Notes: generated by a model from the sequence alone, not told the origin. 64,000 bases of DNA from Enhydrobacter sp. (GCA_026126105.1 JAHCJV010000023.1:1-64000); one strand, 5' to 3'; counted from the stretch's first letter, positions 1 through 11,353 are shown. A program made the numbers and translations.

Positions 1-179
1 CCATGCAGGCCGAGTTCGCCCATCCTGGGCCACAGCTCGCGCGGGAAGCGGTCGGTCTTGTCGAGCTCGGCCGCGATCGGCGCCACTTCCGTCGAAGCGA
101 AGCGCTGGATCTGGTCGCGCAGCGCGTCGGCGGTCTCGCCGAGGCCGAAATCGAAGGGCGGCATCGCATTGGGGATCAT
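1..179 (-). CDS. ivd: Acyl-CoA dehydrogenase, isovaleryl-CoA dehydrogenase-like (N-terminal part; gene runs off the left edge)
   Basis: Only the first 59 codons are in the window. They read MIPNAMPPFDFGLGETADAL and continue with an FPRELWPRMGELGLHG stretch, the typical alpha-helical N-terminus of isovaleryl-CoA dehydrogenases, which oxidise isovaleryl-CoA in leucine breakdown and pass electrons to ETF. The ATG at 179-177 overlaps the TGA of the preceding exported-protein gene in an ATGA junction, so the two are probably translationally coupled. The catalytic glutamate and FAD-binding parts lie outside the window, so substrate specificity is inferred from N-terminal similarity only. Confidence 0.75.
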   Translation of the reverse strand, partial: MIPNAMPPFDFGLGETADALRDQIQRFASTEVAPIAAELDKTDRFPRELWPRMGELGLH

Positions 180-670
180 CGCTGGGGAGCTTTCTCTGTC
201 TTCACATGGATGCTGATGAGCTTCCACTCGCCGTCCGACGGGATGAACGCCAGGTCGAACACGACTCGCGTGGGCTCGGTTGGAAAGTAACCCTTGACGA
301 TCAGCCGGCCGTCGCCATTGACCAGGGCTGCCGGCTCGTAGACCGGCTCGTAGGCGGCAATGATGTCGAAGTCGATGTGCTGCTCGGCGAACGACTTGAA
401 GGTTTCCTGCAGGCGCTCGGGCGTGAATTGCTGGCGAAACGGCTTGGACAGCTTGGCATGGAAAACCGTGAAGTTGCCGGTGACATTGGCGTCGTTGAAG
501 CTCAGGAGCGACGCCTTGACCAGCGCCTCGAGCGGGCGATCGCCCGGCACGCGATTCTGAGCGAGCGACGGCGCAGCAAGCGCGAGCACGCCGACGAGCG
601 CGGCAAGGCGGACGGGCGCCCCTACGGTCCTCGAAACGAGCAGCGCAACCCGTCGGGCGAAAGCCGGCAT
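176..670 (-). CDS. Small exported protein of unknown function, coupled to the acyl-CoA dehydrogenase gene
   Basis: A 164-aa protein with a basic N-terminus, a hydrophobic segment around residues 20-37 and an AlaxAla-type cleavage site near SLAQN, so it is probably periplasmic. The mature part (residues 40-160) alternates helix-like and strand-like stretches (DRPLEALVKASLLSFNDANV, then FKSFAEQHIDFDIIAAYEPV and a terminal GEWKLISIHVK strand). This resembles the cone-shaped NTF2/SnoaL-like fold or a DUF4864-like protein. The start is supported by GGAGG seven bases before the ATG. The gene overlaps the downstream ivd-like gene by 4 bp. No catalytic residues are recognisable and no function is assigned. 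Confidence 0.75.
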   Translation of the reverse strand: MPAFARRVALLVSRTVGAPVRLAALVGVLALAAPSLAQNRVPGDRPLEALVKASLLSFNDANVTGNFTVFHAKLSKPFRQQFTPERLQETFKSFAEQHIDFDIIAAYEPVYEPAALVNGDGRLIVKGYFPTEPTRVVFDLAFIPSDGEWKLISIHVKTEKAPQR

Positions 671-729
671 CGATCATCCTCCACGGCGTGACGATACCTC
701 GCTGGAAAGCGCCTGCGAAGCACCCCGGA

Positions 730-1488
730 TCACGCAGCGCGGCCAAGAACCGCGGCTGCCGCGCGGCGCATCTCCTCGCCGAGCCAGGACGCGAGCCTCG
801 GCTCTCGGCGGCCGCTGCGCGCTTCGGCGATACGATCGAGCGCAGGCGCGCGCAGCTCGCGCTTGGTGGTGGCGAAGGCATTGGGCGGCAGGGCGGCATA
901 GCGCTGCGCACGGGCGAGCGCCCGGGTCATCAGCTCGTCCTCCGGCACCCGCTCGTCGAAAACCCGCAAGGCCTCCGCCTCGCGCGCATCGAGCGACTCC
1001 CCGAGCAGGATCAGGCGACGCGCCGTCGTCGGGGCGAGCTCGCTGCGCGCGATCTCGAGCGGGGCCACCGGATAGGTGACGCCGACGCGCACCTCGGCGA
1101 GGCTCGTTTCCATCGGCACGTCGGCGACCACTCGCCAGTCGGCGCACAAGGCGAGGATCATCCCGCCGGCGATGGCGTGGCCGTTGATCGCGGCGACCAA
1201 GGGCTTGGGCCAGGCGTAGAGCGTGCCGAAGCAATCGTTCAGTGCGTCGACCAGACGGCGCTGACCGACGCGATCGAGCCCGGGCACGAGCTTGAGGTCG
1301 AGTCCGGCCGAGAAGGCACGACCCTCGCTCCGGATGATCGCGGCCCGCACCGCCGGCTCGGTCGCCAGGCCTTCGAACAGGCTGGTAATTCCCTCGAGCA
1401 GAGGCGCATCCATGGTGTTCATCGGTGGGTGGGCGAGCGTCACGACGGCGAGGCCATCCGTGCGGACGGAGAGGTTCAGGCGAGACAT
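730..1488 (-). CDS. Enoyl-CoA hydratase/isomerase family protein
   Basis: A 252-aa crotonase-fold protein. It shows the oxyanion-hole segment around GRAFSAGLDLKLV and the AINGHAIAGGMILALCADWR helix typical of the family. Members hydrate or isomerise the double bond of acyl-CoA thioesters in fatty-acid and amino-acid degradation. I chose the ATG at 1488 (MSRLNLSVRT), where homology begins. An upstream in-frame ATG at 1548 would add 20 residues that do not look like the family and would consume the intergenic control region. The gene is divergent from a LysR regulator that may control it. The exact substrate cannot be told. Confidence 0.85.
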   Translation of the reverse strand: MSRLNLSVRTDGLAVVTLAHPPMNTMDAPLLEGITSLFEGLATEPAVRAAIIRSEGRAFSAGLDLKLVPGLDRVGQRRLVDALNDCFGTLYAWPKPLVAAINGHAIAGGMILALCADWRVVADVPMETSLAEVRVGVTYPVAPLEIARSELAPTTARRLILLGESLDAREAEALRVFDERVPEDELMTRALARAQRYAALPPNAFATTKRELRAPALDRIAEARSGRREPRLASWLGEEMRRAAAAVLGRAA

Positions 1489-1514
1489 GAAACGGAGTTT
1501 ACGTGCATTGCGAA

Positions 1515-1562
1515 CATAGACAAAATCGATTGTTTCTGTTCCACACATTGACGCTGTCTATG
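1515..1562. promoter_or_regulatory. Inverted repeat in the divergent enoyl-CoA hydratase/LysR control region
   Basis: The 76-bp gap between the two divergent start codons holds a perfect 8-bp inverted repeat, CATAGACA (1515-1522) and TGTCTATG (1555-1562). An AT-rich, roughly palindromic centre lies around AATCGATT. LysR regulators usually bind such interrupted dyads (T-N11-A type) in the intergenic region of the gene they control. Assignment to this regulator is inference. Confidence 0.4.
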
Positions 1563-1564
1563 CC

Positions 1565-2431
1565 ATGAACCTCGTGTTCATCCGATATTTTCTGAGTGTC
1601 AGCGAAACTGGCAACTTCACCGCCGCTGCCGAACGCTGCCACGTCACGCAGCCTACCCTGTCGGCGGGCATCAGCCGTCTCGAGGAGGAGATCGACGCCC
1701 GCCTGTTCGACCGCAATCGGCGCGCGACCCTGACCGCGGCCGGGCAGAAGCTGCTGCCGCACGCCCGCGCCATGGTCGAGGCCTGGCAAGCCGCCCGCGC
1801 CGAGCAGCGCTCGAGCAGGCAGCAGCGGCTCCTGCGGGTGGCGATCGGTTCCACCCTGCCGATCCGGGCGGCGATGCAATGGCTCGTGACGGCGCAACGG
1901 CGGCTGACGTTCGACGTCGAGATCTCGGAAGGCACGGCTGCGGCAGTGATGGAGCGCTGGCGGCGCGGCCGGTGCGACCTGGCGCTCTTCCCGACCCGCC
2001 AGCCATTGGCGGCGGAGAATTCCGTTCAGATTCTGCGAGAAGCCTACGTCCTGTCCGCCGCGACCGCGCACCGTATCGCCACACGCGACCGCTGGGCCGC
2101 CGCCGATCTCTCCGAGACCCCGTTTATCCTGCGGGCCGATTGCGAGGCGCACGAGGCGGCCCAACGGCTGCTCGCGGTCGCCGGTATCCGTCCCCGCGCC
2201 GTGCTGCGCTCTGCCAACGAAGAACGTTGCGCCGCCGCCGTGCTGGCCGGTCTCGGGGTCGCCTTCATGCCGCGGTCGCTTCTGCGGCCCGGCATGGCGG
2301 CGGCAGAAATCCGCGAGATTGCGCTGGAACGCCGCGTGATGCTGGCCTGGCGCCGCGACGACGATCGGGAGATCGCGGTGGCGATCCGCGATGCCGCCAC
2401 CGCCGACGATCGTTTGGCCTTCGCACGATAG
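1565..2431 (+). CDS. LysR-family transcriptional regulator
   Basis: A 288-aa protein with the standard LysR N-terminal helix-turn-helix at residues 1-60 (NLVFIRYFLSVSETGNFTAA, then CHVTQPTLSAGISRLEEEI and LFDRNRRATLTAAG). A periplasmic-binding-protein-like effector domain follows to about residue 280. It is divergent from the enoyl-CoA hydratase gene with a 76-bp spacer containing an inverted repeat. It probably controls that gene and its own expression in response to a small metabolite. The co-inducer is unknown. Confidence 0.9.
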   Translation: MNLVFIRYFLSVSETGNFTAAAERCHVTQPTLSAGISRLEEEIDARLFDRNRRATLTAAGQKLLPHARAMVEAWQAARAEQRSSRQQRLLRVAIGSTLPIRAAMQWLVTAQRRLTFDVEISEGTAAAVMERWRRGRCDLALFPTRQPLAAENSVQILREAYVLSAATAHRIATRDRWAAADLSETPFILRADCEAHEAAQRLLAVAGIRPRAVLRSANEERCAAAVLAGLGVAFMPRSLLRPGMAAAEIREIALERRVMLAWRRDDDREIAVAIRDAATADDRLAFAR

Positions 2432-2456
2432 GGACTCTCGACGCCTGCGCCACGCG

Positions 2457-3818
2457 CTATATGAGAAAGAGCGTCGCCAGCCCGAGAAATGCCAGGAAGC
2501 CGATCACGTCGGTGACGGTTGTCAGGAACACGGTCGACGAGACGGCCGGGTCGACGCCGAACTTCTGCAGGCCGATCGGGATCAGGGTGCCAGCCAGCGC
2601 CGCAGCGACAAGATTGCAGACCATCGCCGCCCCGATTACGGCACCCAGTCGCCAGTCCTGGTACCAGAGCAGCACGGCGCCGCCCATGACGAGCGCGAAG
2701 ATGATGCCGTTCAGGCCGCCGACGGCGAACTCCTTGCCGATGAAACGCAGCGCGTTGGCAGGTGTCAGTTCGCCCATGGCAAGCGCCCGCACGGCGACGG
2801 TGACGGTCTGCGTGCCGGCATTGCCGCCCATAGAGGCGACGATCGGCATCAGCACGGCGAGCGCCACGATCTTCTCGATCGCTCCCTCGAACTGACCTAT
2901 CACCGCCGAGGCGATCACGGCGGTAAGCAGGTTCAGCGCCAGCCATAGGCCGCGTCGGCGCACCGTTCGCACGGTGTTCGCGTGCATGTCGTCGATGCCG
3001 ACGCCGCCCATCTTCAGGAGGTCTTCCTCGGCCTCCTCGTCGATCACGTCGACCACGTCATCGACCATGATCACGCCGACGAGCCGGCCCTTGCCGTCGA
3101 CCACCGGGCAGGACACCAGGTTCTGATCGCGGAACAGGTGGGCCACTTCCGCCTGGTCCGCGGTCACCGGCACAGAGGGAATGTCGGGATCGACGATGTC
3201 GAGGATCGGGACCGGTCGCTTGGTGCGTAGCATGCGACCAAGCGGTACGGAGCCGCGCAACCGTCCGCTGCGGTCGATGACGAACAGGTCGTAGACGTCG
3301 TCCGGCAGGTCGCCCGCCTCGCGGCAATAGTCGATGACCTGACCCACGCTCCAGGTCTGCGGCACCTTGACCAGAGAGCGCTGCATCAACCGGCCGGCAC
3401 TGTCCTCGGGATAGGCCAGCGCCTTCTCGATGTCGGCGCGATCCTCGGCCGGCAGCTCGGCCAGCACCTCGAGGCGCTCCTCCGCCGAAAGGTCCTCGAG
3501 AAGGCTCGCCGCGTCGTCGGTCTCGAGCTCGCGCGCGGCCGCGGCGATGTCCTTGCTGTCGAGCTGGTCGAGCACGTCGTCGCGCACGTCCTCGTCGAGC
3601 TCGGTCAGGACCTCGGGATCGAGATCGCGCTTGATCAGGGCGATCAGGGCGTCACGCTCGCTCTCGGAAACCTGCTCGATGACGGACGCCTGGCCGACCG
3701 CGCTCAGTTCCTTCAGCAGGTTCCTGATCTCTTCGGTTCGCCCGTCGGCAAGCGCAGTCTCGACGAACCGGACCAGCTCCGGCGTCACCTCGTCGAGCGC
3801 GTCGCCCTCGGCACTCAT
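2457..3818 (-). CDS. mgtE: MgtE-type magnesium transporter
   Basis: A 453-aa protein with the three MgtE parts in order. An acidic superhelical N domain covers about residues 10-130 (repeated LLEDLSAEERLEVLAELPAE-type helices). A CBS-domain pair covers about 135-255 (SAGRLMQRSLVKVPQTWSVG; VSCPVVDGKGRLVGVIMVDD). Five membrane segments form the C-terminal third. The family forms a dimeric Mg2+ channel gated by magnesium bound to the cytosolic domains. Its ATG overlaps the TGA of maeB by 4 bp, so it is translated from the same mRNA as a Mg2+/Mn2+-dependent malic enzyme. Confidence 0.92.
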   Translation of the reverse strand: MSAEGDALDEVTPELVRFVETALADGRTEEIRNLLKELSAVGQASVIEQVSESERDALIALIKRDLDPEVLTELDEDVRDDVLDQLDSKDIAAAARELETDDAASLLEDLSAEERLEVLAELPAEDRADIEKALAYPEDSAGRLMQRSLVKVPQTWSVGQVIDYCREAGDLPDDVYDLFVIDRSGRLRGSVPLGRMLRTKRPVPILDIVDPDIPSVPVTADQAEVAHLFRDQNLVSCPVVDGKGRLVGVIMVDDVVDVIDEEAEEDLLKMGGVGIDDMHANTVRTVRRRGLWLALNLLTAVIASAVIGQFEGAIEKIVALAVLMPIVASMGGNAGTQTVTVAVRALAMGELTPANALRFIGKEFAVGGLNGIIFALVMGGAVLLWYQDWRLGAVIGAAMVCNLVAAALAGTLIPIGLQKFGVDPAVSSTVFLTTVTDVIGFLAFLGLATLFLI

Positions 3819-6118
3819 CCCTCCGCCTCGGCGAGGCGTTGGGCTTCGACGACGCTGAGCGCCGTCATGTTGAGGATGCCGCGCGCCGTGACGGAGGGGG
3901 TCAGGACATGCGCCGGCCGCGCCGTGCCGAGCAGCATGGGGCCGACATGCAGGCCGTCTGCCGCGGTCTTCAGCAGGTTGAAGGCGATGTTCGCCGAATC
4001 GAGATTGGGGCAGATCACGAGGTTGGCGGCCCCCTTCAGCCGCGAGTTCGGGAATACGGTCTGGCGGATTTCGGGATCGAGGGCGGCATCGCCGTGCATC
4101 TCGCCGTCGACCTCGAGCGACGGCGCCCTCCTGTGCAGCAGCTCGACGGCTTCAGCCATCTTGCGCGCCGAGGGATGATCGGAGCTGCCGAACAGGGATT
4201 GCGACAGCAGCGCCACCTTGGGTTGGATGCCGAAGCGCAGCACCGCATCGGCCGCGAGCAGCGTGATGTCGGCCAGCGTGTCGGCGTCCGGGTCATGGTT
4301 GACGTAAGGATCGGCGATGAACAGCGAGCGGGTCGGCATGACGAGCAGGCTGAGCGCGGCCATGTGCTTCACGCCCTCGCCCAGTCCGATCACGTCGCGG
4401 ACATGGTTGAAATGCGTGCGGAAGCGGCCATAGGCGCCGGCGATCATGGCGTCGGCATCGCCGAGATGGACCGCGAGAGCGGCTATGAGAGTCGGACTCG
4501 AGCGCACCAGGTTGCGCGCCGTTGGCTCGGTGACGCCGCGGCGTTCCATCAGCCGGTGATACGCGCCCCAATACTGATCGTAGCGCGAATCGCTCGAGGG
4601 ATCGATCAGCTCTACGTCGGTGCCGGGCCGGAAGCGCAGACCGAGCCGCTCGGCACGGCGGCGCACGATCTCGGGACGGCCGATCAGGATCGGTTGGGCG
4701 ATGCGCTCGTCGAGAATGACCTGGGTGGCCCGCAGCACGCGGTCGTCCTCGCCGGCGCTGAAGATCACCCGCTTGGGCGCGGCGCGCGCCTGCTCGAGCA
4801 CCGGCCGCATCACCAGGCCGGACCTGAAGACGAACTGGTTGAGCTGCTGGCGGTAGGCGTCGAAGTCCGCGATCGGCCGTGATGCCACGCCGGAAGCCAT
4901 CGCCGCCTGGGCCACGGCCGGAGCGAGCTCGACGATCAGCCGGGGATCGAACGGTTTGGGGATGATCTGTTCCGGCCCGAAGCCGCCCACCGCTTCGCCG
5001 AAGGCGCGGGCGACGACCTCGGAGGGCTCCTTGCGGGCGAGCTCGGCAAGAGCCCGCACGCAGGCGATCTTCATCTCGTCATTGACGGTCGTGGCCCCGA
5101 CATCGAGCGCACCGCGGAAGATGTAGGGGAAGCAAAGGACGTTGTTGACCTGGTTGGGATAGTCGCTGCGGCCGGTCGCCATGATCGCGTCGTCGCGCAC
5201 CGCGGCGACCTCCTCCGGCGTGATCTCGGGATTGGGATTGGCCAGCGCGAAGATCAGCGGCTTGGCCGCCATCGTTGCGACCATCTCGCCCTTCAGGACC
5301 CCTGCCGCCGAGAGGCCAAGGAAAATGTCGGCATCGCCGATCACCTCGCCCAGCGTCCGGGCCTGGGTGTCGCGTGCGTAGCGTTCCTTCCACGGGTCCA
5401 TCAGCTCGTTGCGGCCCTTCCAGACCACACCAACTATGTCGGTGACCCAGATGTTCTCGCGCGGCAGGCCGAGCTTCTCGAGCACGCCCAGGCATGACAG
5501 CGCCGCTGCGCCCGCGCCCGAGACGACCAGCTTCACCTTGGCGATGTCCTTGCCGACCAGCGACAGGCCGTTGAGCATCGCCGCGCCGACGATGATCGCG
5601 GTGCCGTGCTGATCGTCGTGGAACACCGGGATCTTCATGCGTTCGCGCAGCTTCTGCTCGACGTAGAAGCACTCGGGCGCCTTGATGTCCTCGAGATTGA
5701 TGCCGCCGAAGGTCGGCTCGAGCGCCGCGATCACCTCGACCAGCCGTTCCTGGTCGAGCTCCGCCAGCTCGATATCGAACACGTCGATCCCGGCGAATTT
5801 CTTGAACAGGACGCCTTTGCCTTCCATCACCGGCTTCGCGGCGAGCGGGCCGATTGCACCCAGCCCGAGCACCGCCGTGCCGTTGGTCACCACTCCCACC
5901 AGGTTTGCACGCGCGGTCAGCTCGGCGGCGGTCGCAGGATCGCGCACGATCTCGTGGCAGGCGGCAGCGACGCCGGGCGAATAGGCGAGCGAGAGGTCGC
6001 GCTGGGTCGCCAGCGGCTTGGTCGGGACGACCTCGATCTTTCCCGGCCGGGGGAGACGATGGTAGCGGAGCGCGCTTTCGGTCAGTTCATCCGCCAAGCC
6101 CGCCCCCATCTCCGTCAT
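3815..6118 (-). CDS. maeB: NADP-dependent malic enzyme with C-terminal phosphotransacetylase-like domain
   Basis: A 767-aa two-domain protein. The malic enzyme part (about 1-425) contains [21 protein letters not shown] and a dinucleotide-binding [13 protein letters not shown] segment. The C-terminal part (about 435-767) resembles phosphate acetyltransferase and in this family normally senses acetyl-CoA rather than acting as an enzyme. It decarboxylates malate to pyruvate with NADPH formation, linking C4 acids from acyl-CoA assimilation to pyruvate. The annotated ATG at 6118 follows directly after the U-tract of a terminator and has no Shine-Dalgarno. A second ATG lies at 6109. The start is therefore uncertain, though all variants keep the conserved region. 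Confidence 0.93.
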   Translation of the reverse strand: MTEMGAGLADELTESALRYHRLPRPGKIEVVPTKPLATQRDLSLAYSPGVAAACHEIVRDPATAAELTARANLVGVVTNGTAVLGLGAIGPLAAKPVMEGKGVLFKKFAGIDVFDIELAELDQERLVEVIAALEPTFGGINLEDIKAPECFYVEQKLRERMKIPVFHDDQHGTAIIVGAAMLNGLSLVGKDIAKVKLVVSGAGAAALSCLGVLEKLGLPRENIWVTDIVGVVWKGRNELMDPWKERYARDTQARTLGEVIGDADIFLGLSAAGVLKGEMVATMAAKPLIFALANPNPEITPEEVAAVRDDAIMATGRSDYPNQVNNVLCFPYIFRGALDVGATTVNDEMKIACVRALAELARKEPSEVVARAFGEAVGGFGPEQIIPKPFDPRLIVELAPAVAQAAMASGVASRPIADFDAYRQQLNQFVFRSGLVMRPVLEQARAAPKRVIFSAGEDDRVLRATQVILDERIAQPILIGRPEIVRRRAERLGLRFRPGTDVELIDPSSDSRYDQYWGAYHRLMERRGVTEPTARNLVRSSPTLIAALAVHLGDADAMIAGAYGRFRTHFNHVRDVIGLGEGVKHMAALSLLVMPTRSLFIADPYVNHDPDADTLADITLLAADAVLRFGIQPKVALLSQSLFGSSDHPSARKMAEAVELLHRRAPSLEVDGEMHGDAALDPEIRQTVFPNSRLKGAANLVICPNLDSANIAFNLLKTAADGLHVGPMLLGTARPAHVLTPSVTARGILNMTALSVVEAQRLAEAEG

Positions 6119-6119
6119 A

Positions 6120-6145
6120 CAAAAAGGGCCGCCCAGGAGGGCGGC
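6120..6145 (-). terminator. Rho-independent terminator of tRNA-Leu
   Basis: Read on the minus strand it is GCCGCCC, loop TCCT, GGGCGGC, CC, TTTTT. This is a perfect 7-bp GC stem (6128-6134 with 6139-6145) followed by five T. It lies about 35 bp after the tRNA-Leu 3' end and directly before the maeB start codon. Confidence 0.8.
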
Positions 6146-6178
6146 ATCTCACGACTTCCTTTTCGATCGATCCGGCGT

Positions 6179-6263
6179 TGGTGCGGCCAAGAAGACTCGA
6201 ACTTCCACGCCTCGCGGCACTAGCACCTCAAGCTAGCGCGTCTACCAATTCCGCCATGGCCGC
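6179..6263 (-). tRNA. tRNA-Leu (anticodon GAG)
   Basis: The minus strand folds as a class II tRNA. The acceptor stem is GCGGCCA paired with TGGCCGC, and the D arm is GGCGGAATTGGTAGACGC. The anticodon stem CTAGC/GCTAG encloses the loop TTGAGGT with GAG at positions 34-36. A long variable arm TGCCGCGAGGCG and a T arm GGAAGTTCGAGTCTTC follow. The discriminator is A and CCA is encoded (6181-6179). The long variable arm and the anticodon agree with leucine. Confidence 0.95.
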
Positions 6264-6362
6264 GCCGGATCGATGGCGCGGGGGATACCAAATAGGGTCC
6301 CCAGTGGCAAGGCGCGCCGCAATGCTCTTGCGTATGAGGCGATAAATACCGATTTTGCCACA

Positions 6363-7052
6363 ATGACACGGCCCGAATGGCGCATCTCGGAGGGTCTCGT
6401 CCCTTACGACGAGGCTCTGGAGACGATGGAGACGCGCGTCGCGGAGATTCGCGCCGGCCGCGCCGGCGAGCTCGTCTGGCTGGTGGAGCATCCGCCGCTC
6501 TACACCGCCGGCACCAGCGCGAGGGCCGCCGACCTGCTGCAGCCCATGCGCTTCCCGGTCCGCGCCGCGGGGCGCGGCGGTCAATACACCTATCACGGGC
6601 CGGGCCAGCGCGTGGTCTACACGATGCTCGACCTTCGCCGGCGCCGTCAGGACGTGCGGCGATTCGTCTTCGACCTCGAGGAATGGACGATCCGCGCCCT
6701 CGCCCGCTTCAACGTGCGCGCGGAACGCCGCGCCGGCAGGGTCGGCGTCTGGGTTGCCCGAGACGGCGGCCAACGAGAAGACAAGATCGCCGCGATCGGC
6801 GTCCGCATCCGCCATTGGGTGTCGTTCCACGGCCTGTCGATCAACCTCGAGCCCGACCTGTCGCACTATGCTGGCATCGTCCCCTGCGGTATCGCGGAGC
6901 ATGGAGTGACGTCGCTTGTCGACCTCGGCCTGCCGGTCACCATGACCGATCTCGATATGGCTTTGGCCGACACGTTTGACGACGTGTTCGGAGCTCCATC
7001 ATCAGCGTCTCGCCCTCAGGTGGACTACGTCACACCGTCGGCAATCGAATGA
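6363..7052 (+). CDS. lipB: Octanoyl-[ACP]:protein N-octanoyltransferase
   Basis: A 229-aa LipB. It transfers octanoyl from acyl carrier protein to lipoyl domains, the first step of protein lipoylation. The family signature [12 protein letters not shown] is at residues 71-82, the catalytic lysine is K141 in DKIAAIG, and the acyl-accepting cysteine is C175 in VPCGI. The ATG at 6363 begins at the conserved region; an upstream in-frame ATG at 6273 would run through the tRNA-Leu promoter region. The gene is divergent from tRNA-Leu, and its 3' end overlaps the convergent acylphosphatase gene by 23 bp. Confidence 0.95.
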   Translation: MTRPEWRISEGLVPYDEALETMETRVAEIRAGRAGELVWLVEHPPLYTAGTSARAADLLQPMRFPVRAAGRGGQYTYHGPGQRVVYTMLDLRRRRQDVRRFVFDLEEWTIRALARFNVRAERRAGRVGVWVARDGGQREDKIAAIGVRIRHWVSFHGLSINLEPDLSHYAGIVPCGIAEHGVTSLVDLGLPVTMTDLDMALADTFDDVFGAPSSASRPQVDYVTPSAIE

Positions 7053-7311
7053 AGCCCTCGGGCAGGACATCGAGGTCGACCGGATCGACGTCGATCTCGT
7101 CGACCCGCGCGAGCGACGGGCCGCGGCGGCAGGCTTCGATCATCTGGCCGACGGCGGCCTCCTCGCCGACGATCAGCGCTTCGACCGCGCCGTCGCGGCG
7201 ATTGCGCACCCAGCCGGCGAGGCCGAGGCGCTGGCCGGTCGTGATCGCCCAGTCGCGATAGCCGACGCCCTGCACCCGGCCGGTAATGGTGAGGCGGGCC
7301 TGCAGCGCCAT
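7030..7311 (-). CDS. acyP: Acylphosphatase
   Basis: A 93-aa protein of normal acylphosphatase length with the hallmark [11 protein letters not shown] (catalytic R19) and GWVRNRRDG (catalytic N37). It hydrolyses carboxyl-phosphate bonds such as acetyl phosphate. It lies 4 bp after pccA on the same strand and is the last gene of the pccB-2TM-pccA-acyP run. A role in removing the carboxyphosphate-type intermediate of biotin carboxylase is a tempting but unsupported idea. Its end overlaps lipB in convergent orientation. Confidence 0.92.
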   Translation of the reverse strand: MALQARLTITGRVQGVGYRDWAITTGQRLGLAGWVRNRRDGAVEALIVGEEAAVGQMIEACRRGPSLARVDEIDVDPVDLDVLPEGFIRLPTV

Positions 7312-7315
7312 CGTC

Positions 7316-9327
<2,012 letters not shown>

Positions 9328-9331
<4 letters not shown>

Positions 9332-9561
9332 GATCCCTCTTTATTGCGGTCGAGCGTCCTGCGCTCGAATAGTCCCATTGACCAGGCAGCGTGGCCGGCG
9401 ATCAACGGCATCCAGGCCATCAGCACCCACAGCCACCATGGATAACGGCTGCTGAACAGCGCATTCGCGGCGATCAGCACCAGGAGCGTGAACAGCGCCG
9501 CGATGACGTGCAGACGCACGGACCGGGCGCGACGGACACGCTCTTCCGGCGACAGCCTCAC
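9328..9561 (-). CDS. Small 2TM-domain membrane protein inside the pcc operon
   Basis: A 77-aa protein starting with GTG at 9561, so it overlaps the pccB TGA (GTGA), and ending in an ATGA overlap with pccA. It has a basic N-terminus ([17 protein letters not shown]) and two membrane helices (residues about 17-36 and 40-62) separated by SSRYPWW, with a short charged tail. This matches the 2TM-domain (small integral membrane) pattern. A much longer in-frame reading exists upstream, but it is a shadow of pccB. The tight double overlap says it is made in step with both carboxylase subunits. Function unknown. Confidence 0.75.
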
Positions 9562-11090
9562 AGCGGGACATTGCCGTGCTTGCGCCAGGGGTTCTCGAGC
9601 TTCTTCGTCTCGAGCGTCTTCAACGCCTTGCATATTCTCCGGCGCGTGCCGTGCGGCATGATGACATCGTCGATGAAGCCGCGGCTGGCGGCCACGAACG
9701 GATTGGCAAACTTCTGGCGATATTCCTCGGTACGCGCGGCGATCTTCCCCGCGTCGCCGATGTCGGAGCGGAAGATGATCTCGACCGCGCCCTTGGCGCC
9801 CATCACGGCGATCTCGGCCCCTGGCCAAGCATAGTTCACGTCGCCGCGCAGGTGCTTGGACGCCATGACATCGTAGGCACCGCCATAGGCCTTGCGGGTG
9901 ATGACCGTGACCTTGGGCACCGTCGCCTCGGCATACGCGTAGAGCAGCTTCGCACCATGCTTGATGATGCCGCCAAACTCCTGCGCCGTGCCGGGCAGGA
10001 ACCCCGGAACGTCGACGAAAGTCACGATCGGGATGTTGAAGGCGTCGCAGAAGCGGACAAATCGCGCACCCTTCCGCGCCGAGTCGATGTCGAGGCAGCC
10101 GGCCAGCACCATCGGCTGGTTGGCGACGAACCCCACGGTGCGACCGTTCATGCGACCGAAGCCGATCACGATATTGCCGGCCCATTCGGGCGACAGCTCG
10201 AAGAAGTCGCCTTCGTCGACGACCTTGAGGATCAGTTCCTTGATGTCGTACGGCTTGTTGGAATTGTCCGGCACCAGCGTGTCGAGCGAGAGGTCGTCGC
10301 GGTCGATCGGATCGTGCGTCGGCCGGACCGCCGCCTTCTCGCGGTTGCTCGACGGCAGGAAGTCGACGAAACGGCGCAGTTGCAGGAGGGCCTCGACGTC
10401 GTTCTCGAACGCGAGATCGGCAACACCGGACTTCTGCGTATGGGTGAGCGCGCCGCCCAGCTCTTCCTGGGTCACCGTCTCATGCGTCACGGTCTTCACC
10501 ACGTCCGGCCCGGTGACGAACATGTAGGAGCTGTCCTTCACCATGAAGATGAAGTCGGTCATGGCCGGCGAGTAGACCGCGCCGCCGGCGCAGGGCCCCA
10601 TGACCATCGAAATCTGCGGAATCACGCCCGAGGCCATCACGTTGAGCTGGAACACGTCGGCGTAGCCGGCCAGCGAATCGACGCCCTCCTGGATGCGCGC
10701 GCCGCCTGAATCGTTGAGACCGAGCACCGGGGCGCCGACCTTCATGGCGGTCTCCATCACCTTGCAGATCTTGGCGGCATGCATGCCCGACAGGGCGCCG
10801 CCGAACACGGTGAAATCCTGGCTGAAGACGTAAACCAGCTTGCCGTTGACCGTGCCGTGGCCCGTCACGACGCCGTCACCCGGGATCTTCTGGTTCTCCA
10901 TGCCGAAATCCGTCGAGCGGTGCTCGACGAACATGTCGAGTTCCTCGAACGAGCCCGGATCGAGCAGCACATCGAGGCGCTCGCGCGCCGTCAGCTTGCC
11001 CTTGGCATGCTGCGCGTCGATGCGGCGCTGCCCGCCGCCCACCCGCGCGGCCGCCCGCCGCTGCTCCAGCAATTCCAACATCTTCTGCAT
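9558..11090 (-). CDS. pccB: Propionyl-CoA carboxylase beta subunit (carboxyltransferase)
   Basis: A 510-aa carboxyltransferase, the usual PccB length. Acyl-CoA and biotin-binding features are [48 protein letters not shown] and the C-terminal [20 protein letters not shown]. The start at 11090 ([10 protein letters not shown]) has GGAG six bases upstream. The open frame continues 66 codons further, but that part is translated repeat DNA. It leads the operon pccB-2TM-pccA-acyP, all joined by overlaps or a 4-bp gap. Confidence 0.94.
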   Translation of the reverse strand: MQKMLELLEQRRAAARVGGGQRRIDAQHAKGKLTARERLDVLLDPGSFEELDMFVEHRSTDFGMENQKIPGDGVVTGHGTVNGKLVYVFSQDFTVFGGALSGMHAAKICKVMETAMKVGAPVLGLNDSGGARIQEGVDSLAGYADVFQLNVMASGVIPQISMVMGPCAGGAVYSPAMTDFIFMVKDSSYMFVTGPDVVKTVTHETVTQEELGGALTHTQKSGVADLAFENDVEALLQLRRFVDFLPSSNREKAAVRPTHDPIDRDDLSLDTLVPDNSNKPYDIKELILKVVDEGDFFELSPEWAGNIVIGFGRMNGRTVGFVANQPMVLAGCLDIDSARKGARFVRFCDAFNIPIVTFVDVPGFLPGTAQEFGGIIKHGAKLLYAYAEATVPKVTVITRKAYGGAYDVMASKHLRGDVNYAWPGAEIAVMGAKGAVEIIFRSDIGDAGKIAARTEEYRQKFANPFVAASRGFIDDVIMPHGTRRRICKALKTLETKKLENPWRKHGNVPL

Positions 11091-11194
11091 TCGATACTCC
11101 GGATCGCGGCGTCCGTTTTCGGGCATCGGGATCAATAAATCCAGCCCCTGTCGTCCGAACGGAATTCCCGCACCGAGCGCGTCGCCGGCGCGAG

Positions 11195-11313
11195 GTCCTT
11201 CGCTTTGCTCAGGACGACAACTCGCTTTGGAGGCGAGATGCACAAACTGTCGTCCTGAGCGGAGTGAAGCAGCCGTGTTTGAAGTCAAGCTGCTTCGCTG
11301 CGCCCAGGACGAC
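11195..11313. repeat. Cluster of three related palindromic repeat units upstream of pccB
   Basis: Three copies of a unit built on GTCGTCCTGAGC..GAAGC are present. Unit 1 (11195-11218) is in one orientation. Units 2 (11249-11273) and 3 (11289-11313) face each other and match at 22 of 25 positions as an inverted repeat. A small CTCGC/GCGAG hairpin (11221-11237) lies between units 1 and 2. This looks like a bacterial interspersed palindromic (REP-like) element. It sits in the 263-bp gap between pccB and the PEP-mutase-like gene and could form a strong mRNA structure. Confidence 0.75.
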
Positions 11314-11353
11314 GGATGGCTAGTCCCAGCGAATGGCCCGAGGTATCACACAT

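Noticed and set aside
9562..10185. Long upstream part of the frame containing the 2TM gene
   Set aside because: It overlaps pccB in another frame and is Arg/Gly-rich shadow; only the part after the GTG at 9561 looks like a protein.
11091..11288. 66-codon N-terminal extension of pccB
   Set aside because: It translates the palindromic repeats, has no family similarity, and a good GGAG ribosome binding site precedes the ATG at 11090.
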